This document shows, piece after piece, positions 52,915 to 64,000 of a DNA stretch of 64,000 nucleotides. The stretch is from Euonymus europaeus. Its lineage: Eukaryota > Streptophyta > Magnoliopsida > Celastrales > Celastraceae. Where the stretch lies: assembly GCA_963580455.1 (NCBI GenBank), contig OY756971.1, positions 19,615,001 to 19,679,000 of the forward strand. The letters run 5' to 3'. Each line of letters opens with the position of its first letter. Positions within the stretch are counted from its first letter, which is position 1. A program made the position numbers and the translations under genes. The notes under the pieces were generated by a model, which did not search any database, was not told where the DNA came from, and worked only from the letters and a program-made list of their open reading frames with translations.

Positions 52915-53916
52915 TTGATGTTCTACTCAGCCACTACGGATATTGATATCCACCCATTCCGTATGTTCTCCCCGTTCAAACAGCATTCATCGGATTGGGT
53001 GAATCTGAACAATGACTCGCTAGAACCAATTATAAACCGCCTTAGATTTGACGATTATAATCGTGTTCAAGCTGTGTGCAAGGCGTGGCAATCAGTGGTG
53101 AAGGAGATCCCTATTCTACATGAACCGCACCAGCAACTTCCATGGCTACTTACAATGCCAGATGACAATAGCAATACTTGTGGCTTTTACAGTTTCTGTA
53201 CGAAGAAGTTCCACCGGATAGAGCTACCTGAGCTTCGTGGAAGTCGAGTTTGCAGAGCCTCTCATGGATGGATGGTTGTGGCGGATAAACACGCCTAAGT
53301 GTTCTTGCTGAATCCACTCACAAGGTCACAAATTTCATTACCACCTATTACAACTTTTCCTGAGATTGAGGATTTTGGGGTTTCTAAACTTGGCCAAGAA
53401 GGATACTATTATCCAGACAAAAGGGTAATGAGCCAGATACGTAGTGGAGAATTCATGAGAGATCGTTTTTTCCAGAAGGTTATTCTGTCCGCGAATCCGT
53501 CCCTTACCAGTGATTACATTGCCATGGCAACTTACAACGATAATCAGGATTTAGCCTTCTGTAGGGAGACGACGGTTGGATAGTATTAGAGCATGAAGAA
53601 AAATCCAATTTCTGTGATGTGGTTTCTGTTTGAGGTTTTTAAGTTGGAGGAAGAGGAAGATGATGGAGACCAGGCAGACGACGTGGAGGAAGAGGACGGG
53701 GAGGAGGAGAAGGAGGAGAGACTGCTTTGGGTTGAGGTTACCAGTCTCAAAGATTGCATGTTGTTTGTGGGCAATAACTTTGGATTATCTTTTTCAGCTA
53801 ATGATTTTCCAGAGTGTAAAGCCGATCACATTTACTTCACAGACGACCACCTCTTCGGCTATACAAAAAACCTTGTTAGTGTACATGACATGGGAGACTA
53901 TAACATGAAGACTTAA
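52915..53916 (+). pseudogene. F-box/DUF295 (KIB1/SKIP23-like) relic
   Basis: The first frame has the F-box (SDWVNLNNDSLEPIINRLRF, VQAVCKAWQSV) and runs to ASHGWMVVADKHA. It stops at TAA 53296-53298, and the same frame continues VFLLNPLTRSQISLPPITTF. Near 53570 the frame changes (AFCR to GDDGWIVLEHEEKSN), and near 53630 it changes again into an acidic run and LLWVEVTSLKDCMLFVGNNF with a DUF295 end. One stop plus two frameshifts make it a pseudogene. Intact relatives dock on SKP1, which is encoded at 8366-10301. Confidence 0.85.
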
Positions 53917-53949
53917 TTTGACCACCGGCTTGTTGGGTTACATCATCTG

Positions 53950-54140
53950 CTTAGGGCAACCACAATGGTTACAGTTTTAATGGCCTAATAATTTTGTTTT
54001 TGGGTTCCACATCTATATCACAAAAACACAACTCTCAATACAATCAAATCAGCATAACACATATTCTAATACTGCCACATCAGCAAAACACATCTCCCAA
54101 TACAAAACTATTATTCAACCCAACTATTTTACTGAACTGA
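53950..54140. repeat. Dispersed MITE-like repeat, family 2 copy b (inverted)
   Basis: The inverse of this stretch ('gagatgtgttttgctgatgt', 'tatgctgatttgattgtatt') matches 32525-32640. The left end 'agggcaaccacaatgg' resembles the inverse of 'attgtatttgctct' at 32680. Confidence 0.55.
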
Positions 54141-54558
54141 TAATATTGAATGTTTATCTGTACGAATTATGTTCAGTAGCAATTGTTTTCAATGGGAAAC
54201 AATCCTTATGTAGTACCTGGCTCGATTGGGCTGCAGTGCGCGAACTACCAAGCAGCAAGGGGAGAGCGAGGGGACTTGTATGTTATAATCTATTTGAAAC
54301 AATCCAAACTAAAATATGAATGATTAACAAAGTCCAGAAAAGGAACAAATACACTGCTAACTGCATCATGATTTTAACTCCATCCAAAAGTACAAGCACA
54401 ATCCATGATGATGAAACCAGAGCCAATGAGATCAACATTCATTTTCTTCATCTGACGAACATGTGTTCAAAACATCAAGAAAAAATCTAATTACAAAGAA
54501 GCTACAATGGCAGAAATTACAACATCCTTGTGAATACCAGTTTTGAGTTTCGGCTTAA
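54141..54558. other. Spacer and 3' flank of the LYR gene
   Basis: Probably includes the LYR 3' UTR. Nothing else is seen. Confidence 0.35.
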
Positions 54559-55307
54559 TTAAGAGTGGCCCTGCATATCAAGCATGTGATCCAGACGTTT
54601 TATTTTTTCCATTCCTTCACTGATCAAATACCGGATCCTCTGTTTGTCATTGCAGATCTTGTTATTCTCCATCTCAACCCTGATTGCCTGCTTCAAGTCA
54701 GCTGTAAAAACACACCTATTTTACACAATTCCACAAGCCAATTTATTATGAAGAATAACTTGTGTAAATCTACATTCCATTAACACAAGTAAATTGCAGG
54801 AAATTTTAGTTATCTATTGTTATCGTGTATCGATTATTCGTGAGAGCACTGCATAAATACAACACAAACAACTCGAGGAATTGTTTGCTTTGGGCTAAGG
54901 TCCGCACGGTTTTGTCCTTAATCGGACCCTTTTGGTCGAGCGTGACTGAATCTTCCTTACAAAAATCACCGGTGACTTGTACCAAACCGACCGACATGGG
55001 ATATAAGTCTTAAGATCTATACCTACCAAATTCAATGAAGCTTTTAGAATATGAATTAACAGCAATAACATACCAAAATAACTCAATCAACTACAACAGT
55101 GCAGAAGGTACTAAACAAAAATTAAGCGGTAATTAATTTGTAGACTAATTAATTAACGATTCGTTAAAACACTACTACACCTCTAGAATGTACAGGAGCT
55201 CTACGGGCAGTCCTCAGGGCCAGTCGGTACAGTTTCAGCACTCGAGCGCGGAGAATGAAATCCTGCAAGTCGAACGAGAGAGCCATGACCGATGAACTTC
55301 CCCGCAT
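54559..55307 (-). CDS. LYR-motif protein, LYRM2/EMB1793-like
   Basis: Two exons on the minus strand: 55181-55307 and 54559-54701, joining to 89 residues. The chain starts MRGSSSVMALSFDLQDFILR and carries the LYR tripeptide at residues 26-28 (ARVLKLYRLALRTARRAP), then RADLKQAIRVEMENN and KQRIRYLISEGMEKIKRLDH. LYR proteins are small mitochondrial factors that bind acyl carrier protein and aid Fe-S cluster transfer or respiratory complex assembly. Met8 is a possible alternative start. A Gly/Ser-poor basic helix fits mitochondrial import. From memory the Arabidopsis relative is At1g76060 (EMB1793). Confidence 0.9.
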
Positions 55308-55636
55308 CAATACCGTTTGCCTGCACATTATAAAATCAAAGAATGAGATTGAACTCCAAAATTGTATTGAAATTCAACTTATTTGAGAGAGAAAATCATG
55401 CACCCGCGACCCGGCAGTCTCGATACAATAGAATTTCAATCCGATTCCGTGAGAGCAAGAGTAACTGTGCCTCGATTAACATCAAGCTTGGGATTCCACA
55501 ATCCACAGCTGCTGTATTTTCTTGACTGTTTTATCAAGCCCTAAGAAAGGCCCAGCAATAATAAATGGACAAAAATAAGAAAAAAAGGGCCCATAAATAC
55601 TAAATCCACTTACAGTGCCCGTTTTCCCCAACACTA
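55308..55636. other. Upstream of the LYR gene
   Basis: Promoter side of the LYR gene; no ORF is supported. Confidence 0.4.
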
Positions 55637-56118
55637 TGTTTGGGGGAGAGGATAAAGTGGGGGAGAGGATAAAGTGAGGGAGAAGAAGATATGAAGGTGA
55701 AAGTGAGGAAAAATTAAAATGAAATGAATTTGGAAAGAGGAGGTGAGATTTGAGGGATGATTTTGAGAGTAAAAAATGTGTGGGTCCCACCAATAAGTTT
55801 TCCACCCAAAACTGGGAGAAAAACTAGTGACGCCAACTCTGTCCCCACTTTTACATATATATAATGTGGGACCCACCACCCACCTTATATACAAAGCTGG
55901 TGGGTCCCACACATATTCAAATAAATATAATTATATATGTGTGTGTAAATTTATATCAATATTAAAACTCATAAAAACATATTTTTTCATTTTTTTCCCC
56001 TACTTTTTGAATAATCAAACAAGAGAATGCAAAATTAATTGCTCATTCCCTCCTCTCCATTTTCTATCCCTCTCAAATTTTTATTCCCCTCCCCTCCCCT
56101 CCTCATTCCCAAACAATG
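55637..56118. repeat. MITE-like element with strong strand bias
   Basis: The left end 'atgtttgggggagagg' and right end (inverted) 'attgtttgggaatgagg' are inverse-like. The left arm is purine-rich (55637-55760) and the right arm pyrimidine-rich (55980-56105). The centre repeats GTGGGTCCCAC in both directions. No target duplication was confirmed. Confidence 0.5.
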
Positions 56119-56511
56119 CGTAAATTATCATGACCGGTATTATTTGCACCGCATTATTTTTTAATTTTGGCCAATTTAACTTTAATCCTCTATTTTTCAA
56201 GATACATGATTATCACATCTCAACTTTTTCTAGAGAAAAACATAGAAAACTCTATCTAGACAATTGAAGTACATTAATAACCAAATTTTTCGAGTTTCTA
56301 AAGATCTATTTTTAGTCTCTATCTTCAACCATGGCAGACCTTGTCTGCTTGCTAAAACTCATAATACTCCGAAACTCTCTACCCAACACACAAATCTGGC
56401 TAATTCACTAGCGGGTGATACGTGAGCAAGATTGTCAGTGAACCAAGCCAATCTCTTTCAGCTTTGCACTCTAGTTCTTTCAATCGCCCCAAAAATGAGT
56501 TTAAAAAGACA
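56119..56511. other. Spacer before LINE copies
   Basis: AT-rich, no gene seen. Confidence 0.4.
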
Positions 56512-56522
56512 TAGTGTAGTTA

Positions 56523-56901
56523 TTTTTTATATTTTTTGAGGAAAAATTGAACTTATATTAATAGGACAAAGATATTACATCAGAATCCGCCAAATGTGTC
56601 ACCCGAAAAGGAAACTCCATAAATCAAATAGCATTGGAACACTGCGAGAGAGCATATGTAGCAAGTCCATGTGCTGTGGCAATCTGCTGACGATCTTCAG
56701 TAATAATTCCCTGATTCGATAGAGCTAGAGTAGGTTTAATTAATCTTGAAAAAGTGCAAAGCGAGTCCCCTTCAACATCAATATTATCAACGTCCATCTG
56801 CAAAGCAAGATTGAGTCCTCCCCGAGCAGCTAAAGCTTCAATCACTCGAGGTATCGGGCATCCGAGAACAGGAAAGGCAACAGCAGCAACTAACTTGCCA
56901 G
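56523..56901 (-). mobile_element. 5'-truncated LINE, RNase H end
   Basis: Exact 11-base duplications TAGTGTAGTTA flank it (56512-56522 and 56902-56912). T-rich sequence at 56523-56537 is the tail on the minus strand. The coding remnant reads TGKLVAAVAFPVLGCPIPRV, EALAARGGLNLALQMDVDN and DVEGDSLCTFSRLI, the RNase H domain at the end of plant LINE ORF2. Only 379 bases remain, typical of aborted target-primed reverse transcription. Confidence 0.85.
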
Positions 56902-57031
56902 TAGTGTAGTTACTTTGGTAATGGTGTTTATATTTTTTTTAATCTTAGAGATGTATTTCATAAATTTGTGAATTTTTTATGGCTTAGGTGTGGTTAATTA
57001 ATTTTTATAAATTGTAGATATCATGGTGTGG

Positions 57032-57740
57032 CTCAATCTTGTGTCAATTTTCTTGCAATATAGGCATATGTGAGTCAAATGAGGCAAAATTTAAAGCTGT
57101 GTGCAAAGCCCTCAGTCTATCTATCTCAGGCCCTGTGTTTGGGGCATTAGAAATTGAAACGGACTTATCAAATGTTTATAAGTGGATCAAGGAATCTGAT
57201 CAGGTTCCATGGAAGTTCAATCAGTTAGCAAATTTGGTGAATCACTTATTGAGCCAGATTTCAGAAGTATCCATATCCAAAATCCCACGTGAAAGAAATG
57301 ATTTGGCTAACTCTTTGGCAAAGGCGGGAGTGGGGCGAGATCAAGACTGGGTGCTATGGCATTCATGAATTGCTGATGTTTATTTTTTTGAAGTTGTGTT
57401 ACATGCTTCTGTTTTGTTTCTACGACTGCGAGGAGGGAGTTTTTGTCTGCTGTCATATGGAGTCTTGCATGGAGATAAGGTTGCCCTGCAACAGATTCTT
57501 CTTCTTTGCAATTGTTCAAAATACTTATACATGGGTGCCCTATGTAATTTCAAAACATGTTTTATCTTTCTAGCAAAAATTATGTTTTGCTTTCTTTTAT
57601 TTTGTTTTGTTATTGATCATTCTTCTTGAAGGATTTTTGGTGCTTTATTTCCTCAAGTTTGTACATTGGTGTTCCTCCACCATTGGTGATGGTAAAGTAA
57701 TATATTGCTAGGCTAAGCCTGTTTATAAAAAAAAAATATA
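57032..57740 (+). mobile_element. 5'-truncated LINE, RNase H end plus 3' UTR
   Basis: Nine-base duplications ATGGTGTGG at 57023-57031 and 57741-57749. The frame 57063-57368 reads SNEAKFKAVCKALSLSISGP, ALEIETDLSNVYKWI and VSISKIPRERNDLANSLAKA, an RNase H (RVT_3-type) domain ending in a stop. A 370-base 3' UTR and an A-rich tail (57729-57740) follow. Confidence 0.85.
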
Positions 57741-57749
57741 ATGGTGTGG

Positions 57750-58589
57750 AGTGCATATAAAGCTCTTAAATCTCGTCAAAAAACATCATGAACCGAGAAA
57801 TAATTAGAAGAAGTGGCCAACTTGGGTTTTTTTTAATTATAAAAAAAGGGTACTTTATTTTAAAAAAATAAAAATAAATTAAAGAGCACAATCTTGGAGA
57901 AATTTGGACAGAGTACCATATAGTTACTATCTTGGACAAATCTTGGAATTGCTCAAAGTCCAGTGCTTTTGACTCCGCAACAGCACCGGACAAGACCGTG
58001 ACCTTTACACCTCTTTTCCTTTGATATTTGGTAATTGAAAGCTCAAAACAGAGTCACTTGTGAATTTTATGCAAGGAAGAGAACAGCGAAGAGTAAGTGG
58101 CATGGTAAATTATTATAGATATACGATGGATTTGTGTTGAGAAATCTTATGACAAACAAGAGCAAGTGCAAGGAGGCTTTTCATCAAGAAAACCCAGTAA
58201 TGGACTTGGCCCATCTGGAGTTTTGTCTAGATAGTGGGCTGAACAGCGGCATCAATGAGTGGGCTTTTTCAAAGCCCATTTCAATTCCTTCCTATAATCA
58301 TATTCTACGAGCCCAATAGAGGGTAGAAATTATAATTTTTTATGAGGCTAATGGATGTAGAATCGCCATATTGGCACGCTGCACTCTTCTAAGTGCACCC
58401 TATTAATGACTCAAAAATATCCTCTATGAATATCCCGTGATGTCTCTACCACTTTGCAGATACTATTCTTGGTATCTCATCTCTCCCACATCACTCTCTT
58501 CGCAAAAACAAAGCATCTGAACTCTCTATCTTCTCCGATGGCGATCTCGACTTTGACGGTGAAGCGATGGTAAGGACAACTAGTCCACT
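57750..58589. other. Spacer, no gene supported
   Basis: Contains a 61-codon open frame at 58134-58319 with no family features. AT-rich with A runs. Confidence 0.35.
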
Positions 58590-58784
58590 GTAGAATTTAC
58601 CTTTTTGCTCATGGAACGAAATCTCGTTGATAAGGACATCTAGTCCATGGTAGACTTGCATCGAATCACCATTGATAATTTCAACGGGGAAGTGCGATGC
58701 CGAATTAATGGCTAGTTGAGATTTTCTTAAACCAATTAGGCCTATTATCACTACCATCTTTGGCTCTGTAGCTTCCTTTTCCAA
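58590..58784 (-). pseudogene. tRNA isopentenyltransferase (IPT) N-terminal relic
   Basis: Reads KMVVIIGLIGLRKSQLAINS, ASHFPVEIINGDSMQVYHGL and DVLINEISFHEQKG. Intact IPT enzymes have GPTGSGKS at the P-loop and EIINADSMQVY. Here the P-loop is GLIGLRKS, so nucleotide binding is probably lost. Similarity stops after about 60 residues. In this family the enzyme adds a dimethylallyl group to A37 of tRNAs. Confidence 0.75.
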
Positions 58785-61700
58785 TCCTCCATCACTAGGG
58801 TTTAGTAGAACCCTCCGTTGTCCATCTCTGATCTCTCTTGCTCTCTCTGTCCGACTTATTTGGAGGCACTTCAGGTCAAGAAATGGAATTAGGGTTTATG
58901 TGATTGGGTTGTTGGGGGTGTTCTATGAAAAATTTGGAGAAAATGAAACTTGGGGTGTACACATAATCGATATGTTTTCCTGTGGGATGCAATTAGCGAT
59001 AATCACGAATGTATAAGAGATTATCTTAATATGAATGAAAATGGGCCTAGTTGAGTCGACTTTGACAGCCCTTAGGCTTCGCTCTCTATTCTTCTTTGAG
59101 GCCCAAGTTCAACGCGAGCCGATAGGGCCTTCAAAATTTCAACTTGGGCTCAGCTCGTGAAAAAAATTCGAAGTCTAAGCCGATCCCGTCACATGAATAT
59201 CCAATCAGATGTCTTTAACCAGTCATGGTTGCACTCATAACTCAAATCAACTGCACATGGCCATCAAAGAGAAATCCCTAATTGCAATGAATACACAAAT
59301 CGCGCAAAAGGAGATGAAAGCAGATCGAGCACAAAAGCTTTATCTCCAATGGACGAACCAAAGGATGCGCCTTGCAAAAGACTGATCACACAAGCCAGAT
59401 TATCATTCAAGAAATGAATTAACCAAATAGGATTCAGTACACATTCAAAAATTTATTAAAATCAGTGAGGGCTGTATTGAAACTAAAAGATAGGCTAGAA
59501 ATTTCGAGAGAGATTTTCTCCCGCTTTTTAATCTCGACGGTGCATATATTTCTCTCGTTGCATCCTCAAAATCAATCGACGCCCACCACAGCCATTTAGA
59601 TTTACCACCACGTCCAAATTTTACCATCGTAATTATTTAAATTTGTCATAGTGCAGGAGCACCGCCAACACAAGGCTCGCCGTCTGTCATTTTCATATTC
59701 TCTGGAGGCAGTACAATGGGTGACTTGAGAACAATTTTAATTGCCCTTTTTCAATGGTTACATTCTAAAAGGTCTACAATGAGAAAATAACAATTCTCTT
59801 TCTCACACAGCAGTTTATGATATATGACATAACAATTTGCAACGTGGCTTATTTTCATTGATTGAGTAGGTCAACAAATCCTCTCAAAGGAAGCTTAATA
59901 TATCAAACTTGGAGTCATTTTGGAGGCTCAAACTGGGTGTGGTTTGATTTTGGTGAAGTGGACTGTCTTTTATTCTCCTTGTCAGAGTTAGCTTGTTTCA
60001 ATCACTAGTTTAAGTAGTCTTTTAAGTCATGTATTTTCTCTTTTGTTTTGTACCCTCTCCCACCTGTTGGTGGCTCGTGCTTATTTTAGCACCATTGTTT
60101 TGTCTTCAGCGACGCAGTTTAATACAATAACAGGTCTTTGACTTTTTCAAAAATAAAAATAAATAAAAATAATTAAGAATTATTATGATCCACTGTGAGA
60201 TGCAAGTGCTTTAAAATGGAATATTAACAAGCACTTGAAAATTTTGATATGAAGAGCTCAATATTTACTTAATTAGTAAATAGTGCTCTAATAGAATACA
60301 CGCAACTCATAAACTTGCACACATTCACATTTAATTTCCTTTTCTTTCTTTATATTTATCTCTTTCCTTTTTGGAGTACTTGATACTTTGTTTCACTGAG
60401 GTATATTTGAATCTATTCTCTCTTTTTTTAGGTAATAGAGAACATTTCATTAAATCTAAACTACTTTCGAAAGAGGGACACATATATACAATCCCAAAAG
60501 GGAACAAAACAAACCAATCGAAGGGAACGAAATAACAACAAACGACCCACCAATGGTGGGACTAACACAACAGAACAGGATAAAAGATAAATCAAAGAAA
60601 ACTACAAAATATAATATCAAAGACAAAAATATGAAGATTAACATCGTGACATGGGCCAAATCTATAGAAAACTACCACATATCCAGTACATACAAAAGCG
60701 GGCGGCAGAAGCTAGATTGAGTCCATAAGGTTCACCTGAGCCCTAATTTGAGAAAATGGCTACAAAATCTTCAGTTTTCACTAAAGATGCGTGGGTTTTG
60801 CAGAAATCTTCAGCAAACCATCCACCCATTTATTGAGAACAAAAAACAGAAAGGATAAACGGGAACAGTGGAGAGAGGGAAGAAGTTGGGGTGGAGGAGG
60901 TGAGGGAGGGCGAGGAGGAGATCCTACACCCCCCACCCCCAAGATATGCTTTGGTGAGTTTAAAACCAGAGAAAGAAAGAGGGGTGACATCAACATTATG
61001 TGCACAAATTTTGAAGTCTAAAGAGTGTTGGCTCAACAGCCTCCTATCTGCCTTCTCATTTGGTCTTTAGACTTCTTAAATTTAATTCAGGTGGATTTGG
61101 GCAAAGTTATTAGGCTTTTTTTATCTAATAATTTGACTATTGGGCTTTTTAATGGCTTACACACATTAATTCATAATATATATTATATGGGAGTCGTTAT
61201 AAGCACGCGAACTTTTTTTTCCTAGGAAAAAGAGGTGGATTTTGACTTCAGGATTCCAAATTATATATGATTTAGCTCATCAACTGAATTACTTGGATTT
61301 ATTACGCATATGAACTTGAATTCAATGCACACAATTTAAGTACGCACCATCAAATGTTTTTAATACGCATATTGACATTCCCATATTACACTTGTATACA
61401 TACTTATCACATAATATTTAATATACTAAAATACCCTATTTCCTCTCTCTCCCCTCTTTTTTTTTAAGAGTAAATTGATATCACTTGTGATGATCATGAA
61501 ATCAATAAGTTGTGAGAGAAACCAAAGGCATAAAGTGGTTTTTTGCACACTGTAATAATATATTCCTTTTTTATTCATTTAATTTTCTTCACACGTTATT
61601 GTCAGATTCGAACACAAGACCTCTCACTCCCTACACGGTAGGAAGACCAACCAAGCTACCACCTATTGGTTGCATGTTTCCTCTTTTATTCAATTTAATT

Positions 61701-62084
61701 GGACGAAAACATTAAATTTTTTCATAATGTTATTCTTGTTATTCATGAATATTTGATATTGAGAGAAGCTAGAAGACTAAGAGAAGATGGGAGACCAGTA
61801 GAGTAGATGACGATTATTTGTATACGAAATTAATTAAAAGGATTATGATTACAAAGTTTAATTTAATCCTTTTGATAAAAAATATGGGTGCAAATAGTTG
61901 ATTGATTTTATGTATTTTCATATATGGATAATTTTATAATTTTTTTTTTAATTTTGAAATTGTTTGTATAGAATCCAGAATAGCAACTCTAATATTATAT
62001 ATATTATATATGAAGGTTCTATGTTCTACGAGCCGGACTTCTTTAAAGTTTAAACCCAAGCTCAACCCGTTATGTTAACGAGTC
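58785..62084. other. Repeat-rich intergenic region
   Basis: 59930-60176 ends in an A-rich tail ('caaaaataaaaataaataaa') and looks like a LINE 3' end on the plus strand. 60430-60560 ('ggtaatagagaacatttcat') resembles a LINE 3' end on the minus strand. A purine-rich stretch lies at 60840-60930. No gene is supported. Confidence 0.4.
61604..61672 (-). mobile_element. tRNA-derived SINE head
   Basis: On the minus strand an A-box-like TAGCTTGGTTGG (about 61653-61664) is followed by a B box TGTTCGAATCT (61604-61614) at Pol III spacing, linked by GGGAGTGAGAGGTCTTGTG. It shares the B-box surroundings with 3474-3500. The rest has no cloverleaf, so it is not a tRNA gene. Confidence 0.6.
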
Positions 62085-64000
62085 TTTTTTTTTTTGAAAT
62101 TGGGGGAGTAAATCCCCAAGGGCATTTTATTAATACCAACAGATGATACCTAGCGACTTTTGAAACAAAAGCCTAGGAATTTACACTTCACCAAAGAAAA
62201 CACCAAAAGACAAACAAAAAGCAAAAGTCATGTGACTAGCTCTCCATTTTCTTCATCCCAACCCACTTGCGCACCAGAAACTTCCATAAGAGTGATATCC
62301 CTACCAATTACTTCCGCACAGAAAGACGGGACTGTTACCGACCAAGCATGAGATCCACCAGTTGCTGCTGCGTATTTTGCTAAGCTATGAGCAGCCTGAT
62401 TTGCAAGGCGAGAAATATGCCGAAGTTTCCAAGAGCTGTAGACGCGCAAAATACCCTGGATTTCTTCAATAAATCCTCCCCAAGAAGATAAATGCTCCAC
62501 AGAACTCTGAATAGCTCTTACAATTATCATAGAATCCCCTTCTAACTCAAATTTTGTGTAACCCATAGCAGCTATCAACCGCAGAGCTTCCACCACACCC
62601 ATCGCCTCAGCCAAGTTAGGATCCAACGTAATATCTCTACTTGTAGCAGTAGCACAAATAAAATTTCCACCCGAATCACGAATAATACATCCAAAACCAG
62701 TTATGCACGAGGATTTATTGATTGAAGCATGCCAATTAATTTTCACATAATCGGCTTGAGGAGGCTGCCATATGTGTTGTACTGGGAAACAAGATAGACT
62801 AGTAGAACTGATTGATTTTGTAGAACACTCGATAAATAGCTTTGATGCTAATCTAACTAACTCTACCAATTGGGTGGGATGCAAAAAAGGTCCCCCATGT
62901 GTCACTGAATTCCGTCTAGCCCAGATTGATCGAAGTTGTCCTGCTAAGATGGCGAGATCCGAAGGAACCAAGAACTTGAAAGCATGAACCCATAGGCCGA
63001 TAAAATCTGGAAAATTACTAGGCATTTTTTGTATTTGCACCGAACTGGATCCGTGGACAGCCCCAGCAGCAGGGCATGTCCAAAGAACATGTAAAATATC
63101 CTCAGGATGAGTATAGCATATGGGACATTCATCCTTTTCCACCAGGCCCCTTATCTTGAGGTTTGATAATGTAGGCAAGCAGTAGTGCAAGGCTCTCCAA
63201 AGAAATACCTTTGTTGAAGGAGGGGCAGACAAGTTCCATATTGAATCCCACACTACTTCCATAAATTCAAAATTCGAGGCTCCTGGAACCCTCCTACTTT
63301 GAATCTCCGTTGCCCTATGATAGCCGCTCCTAACCGAATACACACCATTAGAAGTTCCATTCCAAATCTGAATATCACCCGCACTACCGCCACAAACTGG
63401 AGTTTGTAATATTGCTTCAGCCGTAACTGCTGGGAAATGACTTTTAATAAAGTCTGACCGCCACCAATGGGTAGTGGAATCAATCAAAGTAGACACACTA
63501 GCATTTTCTGGACATCCCATTGAGTGAAAATCATCTCTATAATTTAGAACAGTAGGAAGCCAACTATCTTGCCAGAGAAGGATTGAATCCCCATTGCCAA
63601 TTCGCCATTGAAGACCGTCTTTAAGAAGGGTACGAGCTGAGCAAATGCTTTGCCAAATAAAAGAGGAAGAGTTACCTCTAGGTGCCTGAAGGAAGGAATG
63701 GTCTCGGAAATACTTTGCCTTTAAGACTCGAGCAACCAAGGATGAGGGGTTCTTCATTAATCGCCACCCTTGCTTCGCCAATAAAGATTCATTAAAAGCC
63801 CGAAAATCTCGGAAGCCTAGACCACCCTTAGACTTAGGAAGACACACCTTATGCCAAGATAGCCAAGCCATACCACCTTTATCCTTGCCAGAACTCCAAA
63901 AAATTTCCGAATCACCTGATTAAGATCCTTACAAATAGATTTAGGAAACAAGAAAACCTGCATACCATACGTGGGAATAGCTTGTAACACCGACTAAATC
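62085..64000 (-). mobile_element. L1-like LINE, 3' part (continues past window end)
   Basis: A run of 11 T at 62085-62095 is the poly(A) tail of a minus-strand element. A 3' UTR of about 130 bases precedes the ORF2 stop at 62228. The element reaches the window end, so its 5' end and the second target-site copy are not visible. Confidence 0.9.
62228..64000 (-). pseudogene. LINE ORF2 C-terminal part: zf-RVT and RNase H domains
   Basis: The long frame 62228-63871 (547 codons) follows the reverse transcriptase: WLSWHKVCLPKSKGGLGFRD near its start, zf-RVT around residues 215-272 (KVFLWRALHYCLPTLSNLKI, CPICYTHPEDILHVLWTCP) and RNase H at about 375-510. Just upstream, VLQAIPTYGMQVFLFPKSIC is visible, but a run of six T near 63900 lacks one base, shifting the frame before WSSGKDKGG. 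In RNase H the first catalytic Asp appears as His (KINWHASINKS); the Glu (LAEAMGVVEAL) and second Asp (LEGDSM) remain. The copy is probably dead. Confidence 0.88.

Noticed and set aside
57766..58319. Small frames near 57.8-58.3 kb
   Set aside because: No conserved motifs; AT-rich spacer between repeats.
60781..61036. Overlapping Gly/Pro-rich frames on both strands
   Set aside because: Arise from a purine-rich low-complexity stretch; no domain.
61604..61672. Candidate tRNA gene with A and B boxes
   Set aside because: No acceptor stem or anticodon arm can be drawn; a SINE head fits better.

Overview
The window is nuclear DNA of a flowering plant, most likely a eudicot. The genes are split by GT..AG introns and have plant-specific products: a calcium-dependent protein kinase, an RGG-rich Alba protein, a plant SKP1, a P-class pentatricopeptide-repeat protein and a DUF295 F-box relic. 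The spaces between genes are AT-rich and full of plant-type transposable elements (hAT, Mutator-like, PIF/Harbinger, short LTR elements, LINEs, SINEs, MITEs). No operons, CRISPR arrays or rRNA genes were seen. The species cannot be named from this sequence alone.

Layout. 1-2681 (+): 3' part of a FYVE zinc-finger gene (FREE1-like), cut by the window edge. 6105-7299 (+): broken GDSL lipase. 8366-10301 (+): SKP1. 11812-15371 (-): Abitram-like gene with a hAT element in intron 2; an inverted sister copy lies just outside its 3' end. 16.4-20.8 kb (-): decayed PIF/Harbinger element with transposase and Myb/SANT ORF1. 20925-21380 (-): unrecognised ORF split by a solo LTR. 22590-26546 (-): Alba gene with a 157-bp internal tandem duplication. 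28094-28290 (-): exon relic of a thioredoxin-fold gene. 28616-29927: Mutator-like element. 30341-32215 (-): intact thioredoxin-fold gene. 35172-40500 (+): CDPK. 40734-41214: a TRIM-like mini LTR element. 42464-45791 (-): prolyl 4-hydroxylase. 46316-47163: hAT remnant. 49084-49398 (-): small hypothetical gene. 49.56-50.03 kb: satellite with ACGACGTCGT palindromes. 50128-51744 (+): PPR gene. 52.2-53.9 kb: two F-box/DUF295 relics. 54559-55307 (-): LYR-motif protein. 56.5-64 kb: LINE copies, a SINE and a tRNA isopentenyltransferase relic.

The intact genes are unrelated housekeeping or signalling genes (endosomal sorting, ubiquitin ligase adaptor, RNA binding, secretory redox, calcium signalling, collagen-type hydroxylation, organelle RNA processing, mitochondrial Fe-S/respiratory assembly). 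They do not form a pathway. From memory, their order interleaves two duplicated Arabidopsis chromosome 1 segments (about At1g20110-20300 and At1g75930-76060), so this looks like an ancestral gene order with extra transposons. All exon limits were read by eye from splice signals and family similarity. No alignment or database search was run.
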